Shown here in pieces: positions 20,769-34,900 of a DNA stretch of 64,000 nucleotides. Source of the stretch: Lampris incognitus (Eukaryota; Chordata; Actinopteri; Lampriformes; Lampridae); NCBI RefSeq assembly GCF_029633865.1, contig NC_079216.1:64266089-64330088 (forward strand). The letters run 5' to 3'. How positions within the stretch are numbered: the first letter of the stretch is position 1; the number at the start of each line of letters is the position of its first letter. The notes under the pieces were generated by a model. It did no database searches and was not told the origin of the DNA. It was given only the letters and a program-made list of their open reading frames with translations. The translations under genes were made by a program, and so were the position numbers.

Positions 20769-22810
20769 ACAGCCAATACATTCATCAGTATACAGACACA
20801 CACACACATTCATACAGTGCAAATACACATGAACACACACAGTTGTGTGCACAAATAGACAGATACAGACTTGTACACATACACAGCCACAAATATAGTC
20901 GGTAACACTTTCTATGAAGCTTGCATCTATAACGCCCTATAAGCATCTATAACGCCCATACTTTTCTATAATGTGTATTACAATGACTAACAGCTGTGGC
21001 TGAAGACTGTGAAATAGCACTGAAGTCTCATTATGCATCTACAAAACTTCAGCAAAACAATTTGGCTATGATGCATTATGACATTTGACAGATAAACAGG
21101 CTAATGATTACATATTTATACTGCATAAATCTGTTTTAAATTGACAATGTATCATAAAGGTGGTTATGAGGTGTTGTGAGGGCGTATGCATGGTTATAAT
21201 GAATCTTACAATGACTTATAGCCACACGTACAGGGCGTTATAGATGCTTATAGGGTGTTATAGATGCAAGCTTTATAGAAAGTGTTACCATATATGCTTA
21301 TATAACCAGCACACAGGATGTGATACCAGAACCTCTTGTGCCATACTCGGGGCCAAGCATCCATACAGTGGCCCATTTCAAACAAAAGACGGCTGCACAA
21401 TGGTTTCCACAGAGGACATCATGCAGTGTCGTCATAAACCCACCGGACCCACTCTCAAGCAGTACCATTCACTAAACCATCTTATTATTTCTCTAGAAAC
21501 CATCTAACAAGTTAGATTATACCAACCACAAATTCCCACGAAAAATGAGCCGTTGTGAGAAGTGTATAAAAAATGTGTGTGTGTTTGTGTGTGTGTCCGG
21601 GCAAAGCTGATCCCGTGAGACGAGACTCTTTTCTCTTGATCTGGTTGAATAATTTATCCGGGTTGAATTATTGATCGGGTAAATAGATCTATGGATAGCC
21701 CCAGGCTCTTTCCACTGTCTGTTGTCTTAGGGCTTGAATGTGCTGACACTCATTAGTTTTCAGAATTCATTAACCCACGATGACCCTCAGAGATACTCCC
21801 TGTGTGCAAGACATGCACAGGTTGGTTATACCTGCACACACATCTTGCATATACCTACTATATAGGTATGCATGTACCTGCGTATACATCTGTGTGTGTG
21901 TGTGCACATGTGCATGTTACTAGATCTGACCTGTCAGTGAATGAGCCATCTAAATCATACAAAAGCCAATCTCATTTAAATTCACTTAAATACATCTCTT
22001 CCAGTCTTCCGCGTCTTCCTCTGTCACACCAGCCACCTGCATGTCCTCCCTCACCACATCCGTAAACCTCCTCTTTGGCCTTCCTCTTTTCCTCTCCCCT
22101 GGCAGCTCCATATTCAGCATCCTTCTCCCAATATACCCAGCACCTCTCCTCCACACATGTCCAAACCATCTCAATCTTGCCTCTCTTGCTTTGTCTCCAA
22201 ACCGTCCAGCCTGAGCTGTCCTTCTAATATACTCGTTCCTAATCCTGTCCTTCTTGGTCACTCCCAGTGAAAATCTTATTATCTTCAACTCTGCCACCTC
22301 CAGCTCCACCTCCTGTCTTCGTCAGTGCCACAGTGGTACTGGGTACCAATGTAGCGAATTCAGGGAGCAGCCGGGAATCCGCCGCAGCGGGAAATCAAAC
22401 CTGGGTATCCCGGACCATGGGCGACTGCGCTAACCAGTCAACTGAAGGGTCTCTCCCTGACTTTTGGCTCTCTATATCTTTTAAATGTAGATGTTATTTG
22501 GAATTCAATATGATTTTTTCTCTCTCTAAGATGTTTGACCATGTGGCTTGCCACCAGCCTCCAGAATGTGTGCTGTTGTTTTGGGACATGGATCTAACCA
22601 TGTATTGTTACAGTCCTGATCACTACGAGAGATAAACACTTAACCTAGGTCTGGTGACTGCCTTTCTGACATGCCCATGAATTAATCATAATAATACCCA
22701 TCTCTCTCTCTCCCTCTATCGCTCTCTCTCTCTCTACCTATCTATCGCTATCTCTATCACTCTCTCTCTCTATTGCTATCTTTCTCGCTCGCTCTCTCTC
22801 TCTGTTGCTC

Positions 22811-22852
<42 letters not shown>

Positions 22853-24509
22853 GCTATCTCTATCACTCTCTCTCTATCTGTTGCTATCTCTCTTACTGTC
22901 TCTCTATTGCTCTCTACCTATCTATCTATCTCGCGATCTCTATCACTCTCTCTCCATCTATTGCTATCTCTCTCTATTGCTGTCTCTCTTTCTCTGTCGC
23001 TCTCTCTATTGCTCTCTCTCTCTCTCTCTCTCTAGGTAGCAGCAGAGACTTTAGTTGGTGTCGGAGCATTCAGCAAATCTTTGTACATCAAGACCGCCGA
23101 GGCCCGTGGGTATCCAACACCAACAACACAACTGTGCACATTCACACACATCATTACACCCCCTGATGCAACCTGCTCAGAAGTAACAAAGTTGTGTGTG
23201 TGTGTTTGCACTCCTGCAGCCCCAGGCCTGGTAACCAACCTGACAGCATTTGCTCAGAACCACACCTTTGTTGTGGTGACATGGTTCCTGCCGCGCCGCA
23301 TCAACGGCCTCATCACAAAGTTTGCGGTCAAAGCTAAGCATGCCCGTACGGGACAGACGGTCCGAACACTGGAGCTGAATGCCGAGGACATCATGACTGG
23401 AGCGCTGCCTCACTGCAATGTACTTACACACGTACATTCTGTGTCTTCACCGACCGACTATCGGTTTTTCATCACTGCCCTTTCACATTTACATCTTTTC
23501 AACTGAGAAATTCACTGAATTTTGTGCGTTTGGTTTTTCTGCAGTATATGTTGTCCATAATTGAAGTATTTTTATGTGCTAAGGACGCAGCTGATATTTT
23601 ATCTCGGGGGACACCCAGCCCGTCGGAGGTGACTGCATCCTCTCCTCCCATCACCCTGTCGGCCGTGCCCCCTGCAGCCTCCTGGAGCGTCCCCATATCG
23701 GTTGGAGTGGATCAGCTCCGGCCCTATACCGCCTACGTCTTTGAGGTGTCTGCCTTCACCTCGGACGGAGAGGGCCAGATAGCCTCCACTATGGTCCGCA
23801 TGCCGGAATCAGGTACGTACAGAATCAGGTCCATACAGAATCAGGTCCAAACAGAATCAGGAAATTGCAGCCTTGCTGTATTTCAAGTCAGATGTTCTCA
23901 AATGGCCTCAGTTATTTTTATAGTAAATCCTCCCGGTATCTCAGTTACTAAGGTAGAATACAACATTTGCATTTGGGCATCCGAGTAGCGTGGCGGTCTA
24001 TTTCGTTGCCTACCAACACGGGGATCGCCGGTTCGAATCTCCGTGTTACTTCCGGCTTGGTCAGGCGTCCCTACAGACGTAATTGGCCATGTCTGCAGGT
24101 GAGAAGCCGGAGGTGGGTATGTGTCCCAGTCACTGGGCTAGCTGCACTGTTTAAAAGGCATGCTAGCGCCTCCTCTGATCGGTCGTGGAGCCTGTTCGGG
24201 GGTAGAGGGGGAGCTGGGGGGAATAGCATGATCCTCCCACGTGCCACGTCCCCCAGGTGAAACTCCTCACTGTCAGGCGAAAAGAAGCAGCTAGCGACTC
24301 CACATGTATCAGAGGCGGCATGTGGTAGTCTGCAGCCCTCCCCGGATCAGCAGAGGTGGTGGAGGCAGAGGGGGTGCAGCAGCAACCGGGATGGCTTGTA
24401 AGAGTGGGGTAATTGGCCAGATACAATTGGGGAGAAAAAAAAGGGGGGGGGTCCAAAAAGAAAAAGAAAATTTGCATTTGAAGATTGCCAGTGTGTCCAT
24501 AGGAAAAAG

Positions 24510-24573
<64 letters not shown>

Positions 24574-27500
24574 GCAGCCCCAGAGGACCCTCCTCACAAC
24601 CTTTCTATATGGAACATTACATCAAAGTCCATTTCCTTTTCCTGGGACCCACCCATCATTGTCACAGGGAGATTCACTTATGTCATGTACCTCTATGGAC
24701 CCACAGGTTACACACACACACACACACGTGTATATATACGCACAAACAGACACCAAATCAGATTCTGCATTGATGGTTGTACATGCTTACCGGTAAGCCC
24801 ACGCTCAAATTATTTTCTCGTCTGTCTTTATTCCAGGATATATCTACGAGAACAGCACAGCAGACCTGCGGTTCGTGTTCGCTGGTCTGAACCCCTACAC
24901 TAAGTACTCTGTGGCAGTTCGAGCCAAATCCGCTGGAGAGGTGGGTCCAAAGGTACAGATTGATGTCGTCACACCTGCAGAAGGTAAGGAAGACCAAGGT
25001 TTTCACGTTCAGACAGGGCCGGATCATGACGTTAATTGGCCCTAGGCCTCGCCTCCGTTTTGCCCCCCACCCTCACACCCCCACCAACATGAAAAGTAAA
25101 TGCAATATAACAGAATACAGACGGAGCACGCACAGAGTGCAATAACACAATTAATTAATTATGGACTAGTAAATAAGTATAATTCATTATAATTAAATAA
25201 GTATTCAATAGGCTACAGTTAATACCATGTAATGCCCGGTAGGTTGCTTGTGTGAGGAAATAATAAGCTACTGAGTGCTGCACTTTTGATTTAATACATC
25301 CAATAGAGAGAGACAGCTTGGGAAAGGAAGTATGAAAGTCATTTTTTTTTATGGAATAGTAGTTACTCCTGATTGATAGACATATATTTATTTGGCGTGT
25401 AAGTGTCATAGGAATTGTTGATATGTTAAAAAAATGCTACTAATAAAATAATAATAATTTTAAAATATATTATATTTCTCCCCTTCCCCCACAATTTTGG
25501 GCCCCCTCGGAAATGTGGGCCCTCGGCCTGGGCCTTGTCGGCCTATGCGGAGATCCGGCCCTGCATTCAGATGAAGTCCATTCGAACGACTGAGGCTCAG
25601 AACACATGCTTTTCAATATTTACTGTAAAAATTAGTGTGTCTTTCTCTCAATGTGGGTCTGTCCTCTCTTTGTGCCTTTACTGTGTTTTGTGTGTGTGTG
25701 TGCGTGCATGCAGCGCCCAGTGCAGTACAGGATTTGAGGGCGGTGGCTGAAGACTCAGTTTCTATTCTTGTGAGCTGGAGAAGCCCTGCCCAACCCAATG
25801 GTATGATCACCCAGTACAGGTTGCAGGTGCTGGCCAGGGATGCTCTCCTGCAGGACATCACCCTCACCGGGAAGCTGGTAGGGACATTCATATGAAGACG
25901 TTCAACTTTACGTAGCTACTGTGTAGTTATTTCACAGCTTCCTGCTACAATACATGATGAAAGCTCAAGTCTGACTGAAATATTTATCTGCATCAAACCA
26001 GACTGTAATTGCAAATTGTGCCCTCATCTTGCGTACTTTACAGTATCCATGATGTTAGCAGTAACGGCGCTAAACTTTACTAATTAGACTGTTTTGTCTC
26101 GTGTAAATTTGATTTTTTTCCTAAGAATCTGGACGAGACCAGTTTGTATGAAGAGACCCCTCTTCCTCCCATTCTCGATGACAATCAAGAGCGGCGTAAG
26201 AGATCAGCTGACCTCAGCCTGACCACCTCTCCGCCGGCCTTCACAGCTGCCGTTTCTGACCGCACGCTGCTCACCAGTATGGTTGCTTCCAGCCTCACAC
26301 AAACTGCCCTCGCCAGCTCTAACCGGAGTTCTGACACTGACCCTCAGCCAGACCCTGACCATAAAGCTACCTCAAACCCTGTGGTCTCTGAGAGCCTGAG
26401 CACCACCGGAACCGGTGTGATTAGCATGGCCTTCAGCACTGACCTTGACCCTGCCTTCACACTAACCCCTGACCCCTTGGTCTCAGGGACCACTCCTCTT
26501 TCTCTAACCTCTGTGCCCCTTGCCACATCCCTGTCCTGGCTGACCCACCAGTCGCAGACTGAGGATAGGACCACTGACCCCTCCCCACTGACTATGACCC
26601 TGGGCCAAACCCGCCTTTCCACTAGGGATGTGGGATTTACAGGCCACAGCGGCGGCCAGCAGAGTCTGTCAACACGCGCTGCAGCAATCTCTGGTACTCC
26701 TGGAGGTAGAGCACTAACATCACTCAGCTTCTAACGGGCATGGCTTTGCTTGGTCTCGTGGACCCATAATAGAGGTGAAATTTAGTACTAATAAATCCTG
26801 TGTGTGTGTTTTCTACAGCTGTGCTGATGAAAGAAGAGGTGGTTGACCTTCTGTCCGAGGAGCTGTCCTACCTGGTTTCAGACCTGAGTCCTTTCACTGA
26901 GTACACCTTCAGAGTGAGTGCTTCCACTACAGTGGGAGAAGGCCCCGCTGCACACATCACTGAGAAAACTAGCGAACAGGGTAAGAGGTCAGCTATCACT
27001 CAAAGTAGTCGTCATCTATAGATCAGATGAGGTCATCAGTAGATTTTTCTCAATCTAAAACTGCTAGTATTTTTACTGTCAGTTCTGCTGATGCTTTTAT
27101 ATTGTGTTGTTCAGTCCCCAGCTCAGTGCTGGGTGTGTCTTACCAGAACATTAGCTCTACCTCCATCTTGGTGAGCTGGCTGCCACCCCTCAACCCCAAT
27201 GGACAGATCACACACTACACTGTCTACGGCCTCAAGCTTCATAGCAGTGAGGTCCTGCAGAGGGTAACCAACGAAACCAGCATATTGCTGACAGGTAGAG
27301 TACACACTCTCACCATTTGTCTTGTACATGGAGTACAACACGTGAAAAATTACATAAATACACAAGCTTGTGTATCGGGAATCAGGAACATTTATTGCAC
27401 ACAGTATTGTTTATTGCACATGTATGCAGACACATGCACTCACTGTAATGGAAGTCAGCTGCTAAACGCCTGTTTTTCTGTTTTTCCTGTAGGACTGGAC

Positions 27501-28907
27501 AAATACACGGGCTACAAGCTGCGTGTGGCTGCGTCTACAGCTGTAGGGGAGAGCTCGCTGTCTGACGAAGACGACATCTTTGTTTTCACCACAGAGGACG
27601 GTGCGCACAAAACATACTGTACACAACAGTGTATCACAAAACACATAAGGTCAGGGGATGTCCGGGTAGCGTGGCGGTCTATTCCGTTGCCTACCAACAC
27701 GGGGATCCCTGTTCGAATCTCTGTGTTACCTCCGGCTTGGTCGGGCGTCCCTACAGACACAATTGGCCGTGTCTGCGAGTGGGAAGCCGGATGTGGGTAT
27801 GTGTCCTGGTCGCTGCACTAGTGCCTCGTCTGGTCGGTCGGGGCACCTGCCCGGGGGGGGGGGACTGGGGGGAATAGCGTGACCCCTCCCCCTGGTGAAA
27901 CTCTTTACTGTCAGGCGAAATGAAGTGGCTGGTGACTCCACATGTATCGGAAGAGGCACGTGGTAGTCTGCAGCCCTCCCCGGATCGGCAGAGGCGGTGG
28001 AGCAGACAGCAGGACTGCTCGGAAGAGTGGGGTAATTGGACGGGTATACTTGGGGAGAAAAGCGGGGGGATTCCCCTCCCCCCCAAAAAAAATACGCATA
28101 AGACCAAACAATTATGTGAACCCCTCTCGGTCTTGTTAATCATACAGAGAATATGCTCCATAACCTCCAATCTCTCTCCCACTTCACTGTCCTTCCCCTC
28201 ATAGAGCCTGACTCCCCTCCTGAGGAGCTGGCTGTGGTAGAGGTAGAGACCACCCCCTCCACCATCACCCTCACCTGGCTTCCACCCAAGAGAGCCAACG
28301 GGGTGATTCGACAGTACGAGGTCCTTTATGAGAACCAGTTCTACTCTGGCGCATTGAACACCTCCTCTAGCAGAGCCACCCTGACCAACCTGAAGTCCTT
28401 CACCTACTACAACGTGTCTGTCAGGGCCTACACGCGTCACGGGCATGGCAACCAGTCCTCAGCAACTCTACGTGTGCTGTCTGGGGAAGACGGTACGCTT
28501 GGAGATGCGCCCGCCCCAAATAGCTACACAAAAACATGCCATTTTAGATGTCCATGGTCTAGTGTCAGTGAAACAACATCCCGTTTGTGTCTCCCTTGTT
28601 TCCAGTCCCAGGCAGTCCGCCATACGACCTTTCCTACGAGTCCATCAGTCCCAGCGAGGTGAACGTGACCTGGCGTCCCCCGCTGGTGCCCAACGGCATC
28701 ATCACCCAGTACAGCCTGGAGCTCTGGAACTCCACTCACTACCTCAACCTCACCTCCCCCACCAACTTCATCCACATCGCACATCTGAGGAAGTACGCAC
28801 TCTACCGCGTCATGGTGCAGGCGCACACGCGCGCCGGGTCAGGCAACTACAGCAGTGAGCTGCTTAACATCACCACGTTGGAGGACGGTGAGAATGGGGG
28901 GAGGTTT

Positions 28908-28941
<34 letters not shown>

Positions 28942-31900
28942 TGTTTTCTTACTGTTTCAGGTGACTGCTTGGATCATGTAATGATCGGCTTCAAAGGGGA
29001 TCTGATTGAATCTACCCTCATAGCACCTGACACTGGGCCGGATCTGCCCACAATCCGGCAGATCCGCATTGGAATCACATCCGCCCATAGACCCCCCCCC
29101 CCCCCGCCTCTGGCCAGAGTGTGGCCTCCTAAAGTATTGGCCCGTTGTGCAAAAAGACACTGGGCCGGATCTGTTTTGCGGATCCGCACCAGTTGCTGTG
29201 ACACATCCGGCCCGGATCTGGCCCAGTTTCATTTTGCTGTCTGGGTAACTTTCCTCTGGTACTTATCCTCCTTCAGTTTCTTCTCTCCGTTGCAGCGAAC
29301 GCGAGGCTGTTGCATCATCGGTACCTGATCTGTTGTTAGGCCTTCCTGAATGACAAGTGCAAACAAGGGGATCACTGTGGGGCAGCTGACCTATTTTTTC
29401 ATTTCAGGGCAATAATCACATCACTCTCTGATACATTTCTCATGAGTTTTCTCAGCTCCTGTTTTCCTAAACCGGACCCAAGAGAAGTATCTTTTGAAAT
29501 ACTTCACCACCAGTCTAGTAGAGATTGATAATTTTATACCAACTGGAAAGTGTCTGTCCCACATAGCAGCCCCCGACACGTCCCCCCAGTTTCTCCGCGC
29601 CAGGAAGTTGTCCGACTACCAGGTCGAGCTGTCGTGGAATGCTCCCCTCCAGGCCGATTCAGACATACTTTACTATGTTCTTAGAGTTTGGTGAGTACCC
29701 ACTGTCTCCCTGCTGAATATCTTAAAGAGGAATAAAAAAATCAGCTCTTCCATGGGTATGGATACACTAAAGAACAACGTTAACAACCATCGCCCTCTTG
29801 TGTTAGGAATGAGACAACAGAGATGTGGCAGAATGTGACAGGGACATCTGTGGTCGTCAGTGTGGACTCGGAGAGTAACTACAATGCCTCCATCTCCGGC
29901 TGGACCAGACTGGGAAATGGAGGGGTACTGATATCCATCAGCTTTACTACCACTGATGCAGGTACTAGATAGATGTTTATTTGTCTCACAGTGACAGCTT
30001 GCAATATTTCTCAAGCATAGAAAATATTTCATTGCGTCCGGGTGGCGTGGCGGTCTATTCCGTTGCCTACCAACATGGGGATCGGCGGTTTGAATCCCCG
30101 TGTTACCTCCGGTTTGGTCGGGTATCCCTACACACACAATTGGCCGTGTCTGCGGGTGGGAAGCCGCCTGTTCAGGGGGAACTGGGGGGAATAGCGTGAT
30201 CCTCCCACGCGCTACACCCCCCCCCCCCCAGCGAAACTCTTAACTGTCAGGTGAAAAGAAGCAGCTGGTGACTCCACATGTATCGGAGGAGGCATGTGGT
30301 AGTCTGCAGCCCTCCCCCGGATTAGCAGAGGGGGTGGAGCAGCAACCGGGATGGCTCAGAAGAGTGAGGTAATTAGCCAAGTACAATTGGGGAGAAAAGG
30401 GGGGGGGGGAGCCAAAAAAGTTTCATTGTCATCGCTCCATTTAGTGATGCATTGTGTAATGGACATCATCTTGTCGAGGCACGGCAAGCTTTATTTGTGT
30501 AGCACATTTCATCCACATGGCAATTCACAGTAACCATAAGACTGCTTAGTAAAAATGAGGGGAAAAAAACAGAAAATGTGGAAAAAATAAAGTGTTAGAA
30601 TAAAAAAAGGTAAATATAAATTACCATGCAAATTTAAAACAGACAGAAAATTTAGCCAGAGGCAATGGCAAGAAGACAATTTTTTAGCCTTTTTTTTATT
30701 TATTTTTTTAATGAACAAGTGGCGACTCTAGTCACAGCTCTTCTGGAAGTTTGTTCCAGATGTGCAGCATCGTAGCAAAATGCTGCGTCACCATGTTTTG
30801 TTTTCATTTGGAAATATAAGCAGACCTGTCGCAGAAAGCCTGTTCTCATCCCACGGCGTCATGTATTGATACTGTTGACAAAGCGTTGATATACTGATGC
30901 AGAAGTTCCACGTTGGAGGCTGTGGAACACCCACCACGTCTCTGTACAATCGCCAAAGGCTCGCGGCAAGGCACGGCGGCCCAGCAGTTAGCGCTGCCGC
31001 CTCACAGCAAGAAGGTCCTGGGTTCGAACTCCGAGGTTGTCCAACCTTGGGGGGGTCATCTCGTGTCGTCCTCTGTGTGGAGTTTGCATGTTCTCCCCGT
31101 GTCTGCAGTGAGTTTTCTCCCAGTGCTGCAGTGTCCCCCACCATCAGAAAGACATGCATGTTAGGGTTAGTACTCCTGCCTGCCCCTGAGCAAGGCATGG
31201 CAAGACGAACTGGAGCTGGTCCCCGGGTGCTGCACGGCGGCTGCCGACTGCCCCTGTCTACACAGCTAGGATGGGTTAAACGCAGAGGAAGAGTTTCCCC
31301 ATGGGGATCAATAAAGTGGTAAAAAAAATAAATAGGGGGGGGGGTCCCTTCCGTGTCAGTGTAGTGATGCTTTGTAAATGGAGTCAATAGCATTAATATA
31401 CTGTATGACGCCAAGGGATGAGAATGTGTTAGTCCCTGATCACCTGAGAGGTCTAGAGGGTTCCTACTGTAAAAGAGGGTCAGAGATATATTTTTGACCA
31501 TAAACCATTTAGTGATCAATAAAAATATAACGAAAATTTTAAATCAGTTCTATGAGTGTGAATGAGTGCAAGCCCGTGTCATGATGGCAAAACCCCTCTC
31601 TTTTTGTCCTTTGTATAACTTCAGCACCGTTTGATCCACCACAGCATGTGACTTTTGCAAATGTGACTACCTCCTCTGTCACTCTGCTGTGGTCCCCACC
31701 CAATGAGCCCAATGGAATTATAGTACACTACACCATCTACTACTCCGATAACACCACCGTTGTACAGCAGGTAAGAGGAGGAGAATATAAAGCAAATAGG
31801 TTTGTAATATAATGTACTGTGTTGATTCCAGTGAAGAAAAGCACTCCCGTGCCTCTTTCTTTCTACTTAGAGGGTACCAGTTTCTACCTTATCTGCCCCC

Positions 31901-34900
31901 TCCTCTCCTGACTCGACCTACTCATACACACTAACCGGGCTGATAGGGGGCACTAACTACACCCTGTGGATGACCTCCAGCACCATACAGGGGGATGGAG
32001 GGGTCCAGAGCCAGCCCCTAACCCTGATAATACCCCAAGACGGTAAGTCAGACACGCACACATATGCACACATACACAAACAAACACAGTTATAGTCCCC
32101 AGGTTACGAACTCCCGTACTTATGAACCAACCTCCACAAAGGCTATTATTTTAAAAAAATTGGGTGTCCAGGTGGCGTGGCGGTCTATTCTGTTGCCTAC
32201 CAACACGGGGATCACCGGTTCGAATCCCCGTGTTACCTCCGGCTTGGTCGGGCGTCCCTACAGACACAATTGGCCGTGTCTGCGGGTGGGAAGCCGGATG
32301 TGGGTATGTGTCCTGGTCGCTGCACTAGCGCCTCCTCTGGTCGGTTGGGGCACCTGTTCAGGGGGGAAGGGGAACTGGAGGGAATAGCGTGATCCTCCCT
32401 CACGCTACGTCCCCCTGGTGAAACTCCTCACTGTCAGGTGAAAAGAAGCGGCTGGCGACTCCACATGTATGGGAGGAGGCATGTGGTAGTCTGCAGCCCT
32501 CCCCGGATCAGCAGAGGGGGTGGAGCAGAGAGCGGGACGGCTCGGAAGAGTGGGGTAATTGGCCGGATAAAATTGGGGAGAAAAGGGGGAGAATCCTCCC
32601 AAAAAAAGAATCATGTTACACACAATGGTTCGTACTAATGAATGGATGGACAACTTTGCACGGTGCTCAAAACACTTTGCGTTTTAGGCGGTTCGTCGGC
32701 TCGAGGGAGAACAACGCCATGCCGTCATCGCCATTTTAAGTCGGATCGCATAAACAGTTTGAGAAATGTTTCTTTAATGTTTTCAAACCTATACACGTTC
32801 TCTCTCTCAATTATAAATACTGTAATGTAGTTACATTTATTATTATTACTGCATTATTTATGACGTTTAGGTAAAATATATACTACGTACTAAGATAAAC
32901 ATTTGACTAATTGACACTAGATGTGAACTGTACGTAACTGTTCCGACTTACATACAAACTCGACTTACGAACAGACCGGAAAACTGTTCCGGCTTACATA
33001 CAAACTCGATTTACGAACAGACCGGAAACTGTTCCGGCTTACATACAAACTCGACTTACAAACAGACTGAAAAACGGAACTCGTTCGTAATCCGGGGACT
33101 TCCTGTCTTCGTATCTACATAAACATGCACATGTACAAATAAAAAAAAAACAGTGCATCATACTCATAGAAGTATACACAATGATAGGACAGGTGAGACC
33201 CCTGAGACACAGACTGTCTCGGTCGGGCTAAGTCTGCTCACTTTTTTTCCCAAACCTTTGACCTTGATAAAATTACATAAAAACTCTGTGGCCGAATGCT
33301 TAACTCCCGCTCTGTTAGTGAAAGGAGATAACTGTCATTCTGACAAACTGGCTTCTTTTTTCGTCCTCTTGAGACTCTGTACCTCAGAGACAACCAGTTT
33401 GTATTTCCTTTTACTCAACAAGGAGAGAGCTGCAAAGTGTCACAGGTAGTCTGCAGAGAAAGAGGGCACGTTCGCTTTCAAACTGAACTTGACAGGCATT
33501 TGGCAGAAGCCTTTTGTTATTATTTATATGATGAGTAACAATAAAAGAGACGACAATCCTTTGTGGTCGCTACTCACAACCAAGAATCGGGTTATACTGA
33601 CAGAACTAGAACAGGTATTTTGCAAATATTTGTCCTGTTCCGATGCTTACCATCATCTGCATATATTAATTATTCAGTTAATCTCCATTCTTTATTTTGA
33701 TCATTTAAATTAAGCTGTCATGAGACATGTATCATCTCTTTGTTTTTATGTGATTTTGGGGAAAAATGGTGTGGCCAGCTTCAGTAAGTTTTGGCACATG
33801 TCAGATATGTTTGGTACATTTTGACCGTTGTGTATTCTCTGTCTCTGAATGAGTACTGCCTGTAACGACTCTGTATCTTTGCCTGTGCTCTAGTTAATCC
33901 ACTCTCTGCCAAGCACCGGACCTCCAGAGCACCCTGGCTGTCCCCGCACAGCTGAGCCCAGCAGGGGCTCACTCCCCTGGGCTTAGACCCACACACACAC
34001 CAGACCCCTCCCCCCTTACATCCACTTCCTGACCTCACCCCTTTCCCCCTTACCTCCCCTGTCTGTTCTGTGTTCCATGAGGCTTAGTGCCTTCTGCACA
34101 ACTGGTTACTAGCGGAGGGTCTGAGAGGATGAACTCTGACCTTGGGTGTCTTCAGGATGAGTATTTTCTGTCCAACCCCCCAAAACACTTCTCCATTGCT
34201 TTGAGTGGGCTGTCTGACTTCATAAAACATTTCATTGGTTTGAGTTTCTACTGTTCCATTCCACTATATTTCCTCTGTTGATATTTGATTGTCAAGCCAT
34301 AGAATTGTCGAACAGTCTTGATTTGTTGGTTGTGTAATTTAAAATGTGAACAGCAATGATTATGACTGCTTGTGACAATGAGAGGCAATGATCATGATTA
34401 TTGTGATTATGACATAATTGACTGTTTCTTGACTGTGATTATGGTGTAATAGACCCCCCAACCCCGAGTGTCAGAATGTGTATGTTTGATTGATGGTCTA
34501 ATTCACTGGCTTGCACAATGAACCCAGATACATTTAACCAGTTGTGCTGTGCCTGGCACACAAAAGAGGTAACACCGTTCTCGCTGTCTTAATCCTCAGT
34601 GCCCAGTGACTCGGTCCACAACCTGACTGCTCAGATCTTCAGCTCCACGGCCATCATCGTCAGCTGGGACCCTCCCCAGGAGCCAAATGGTCGTCCCTTC
34701 TACTTGCTTACCTTGCAGGAGGCTGGCACCCTCCCCAGTAACCTCGGACCCAGCCTAGGGCCGACTGTGGTCAACAAGACTATCAAAAAGACCACAAACG
34801 ATACTGTGTTCCTGTTCACCAAACTCAGAAAGTACTTCCCCTACGTGTTCACTGTTACCCCGGCAACTGGTGCAGGCCCTGCCCTCAACCACACCAGCAC

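Noticed and set aside
24163-24597. 144-codon - strand frame
   Set aside because: Antisense of a SINE B plus the (TG)n tract before E25; no coding signal.
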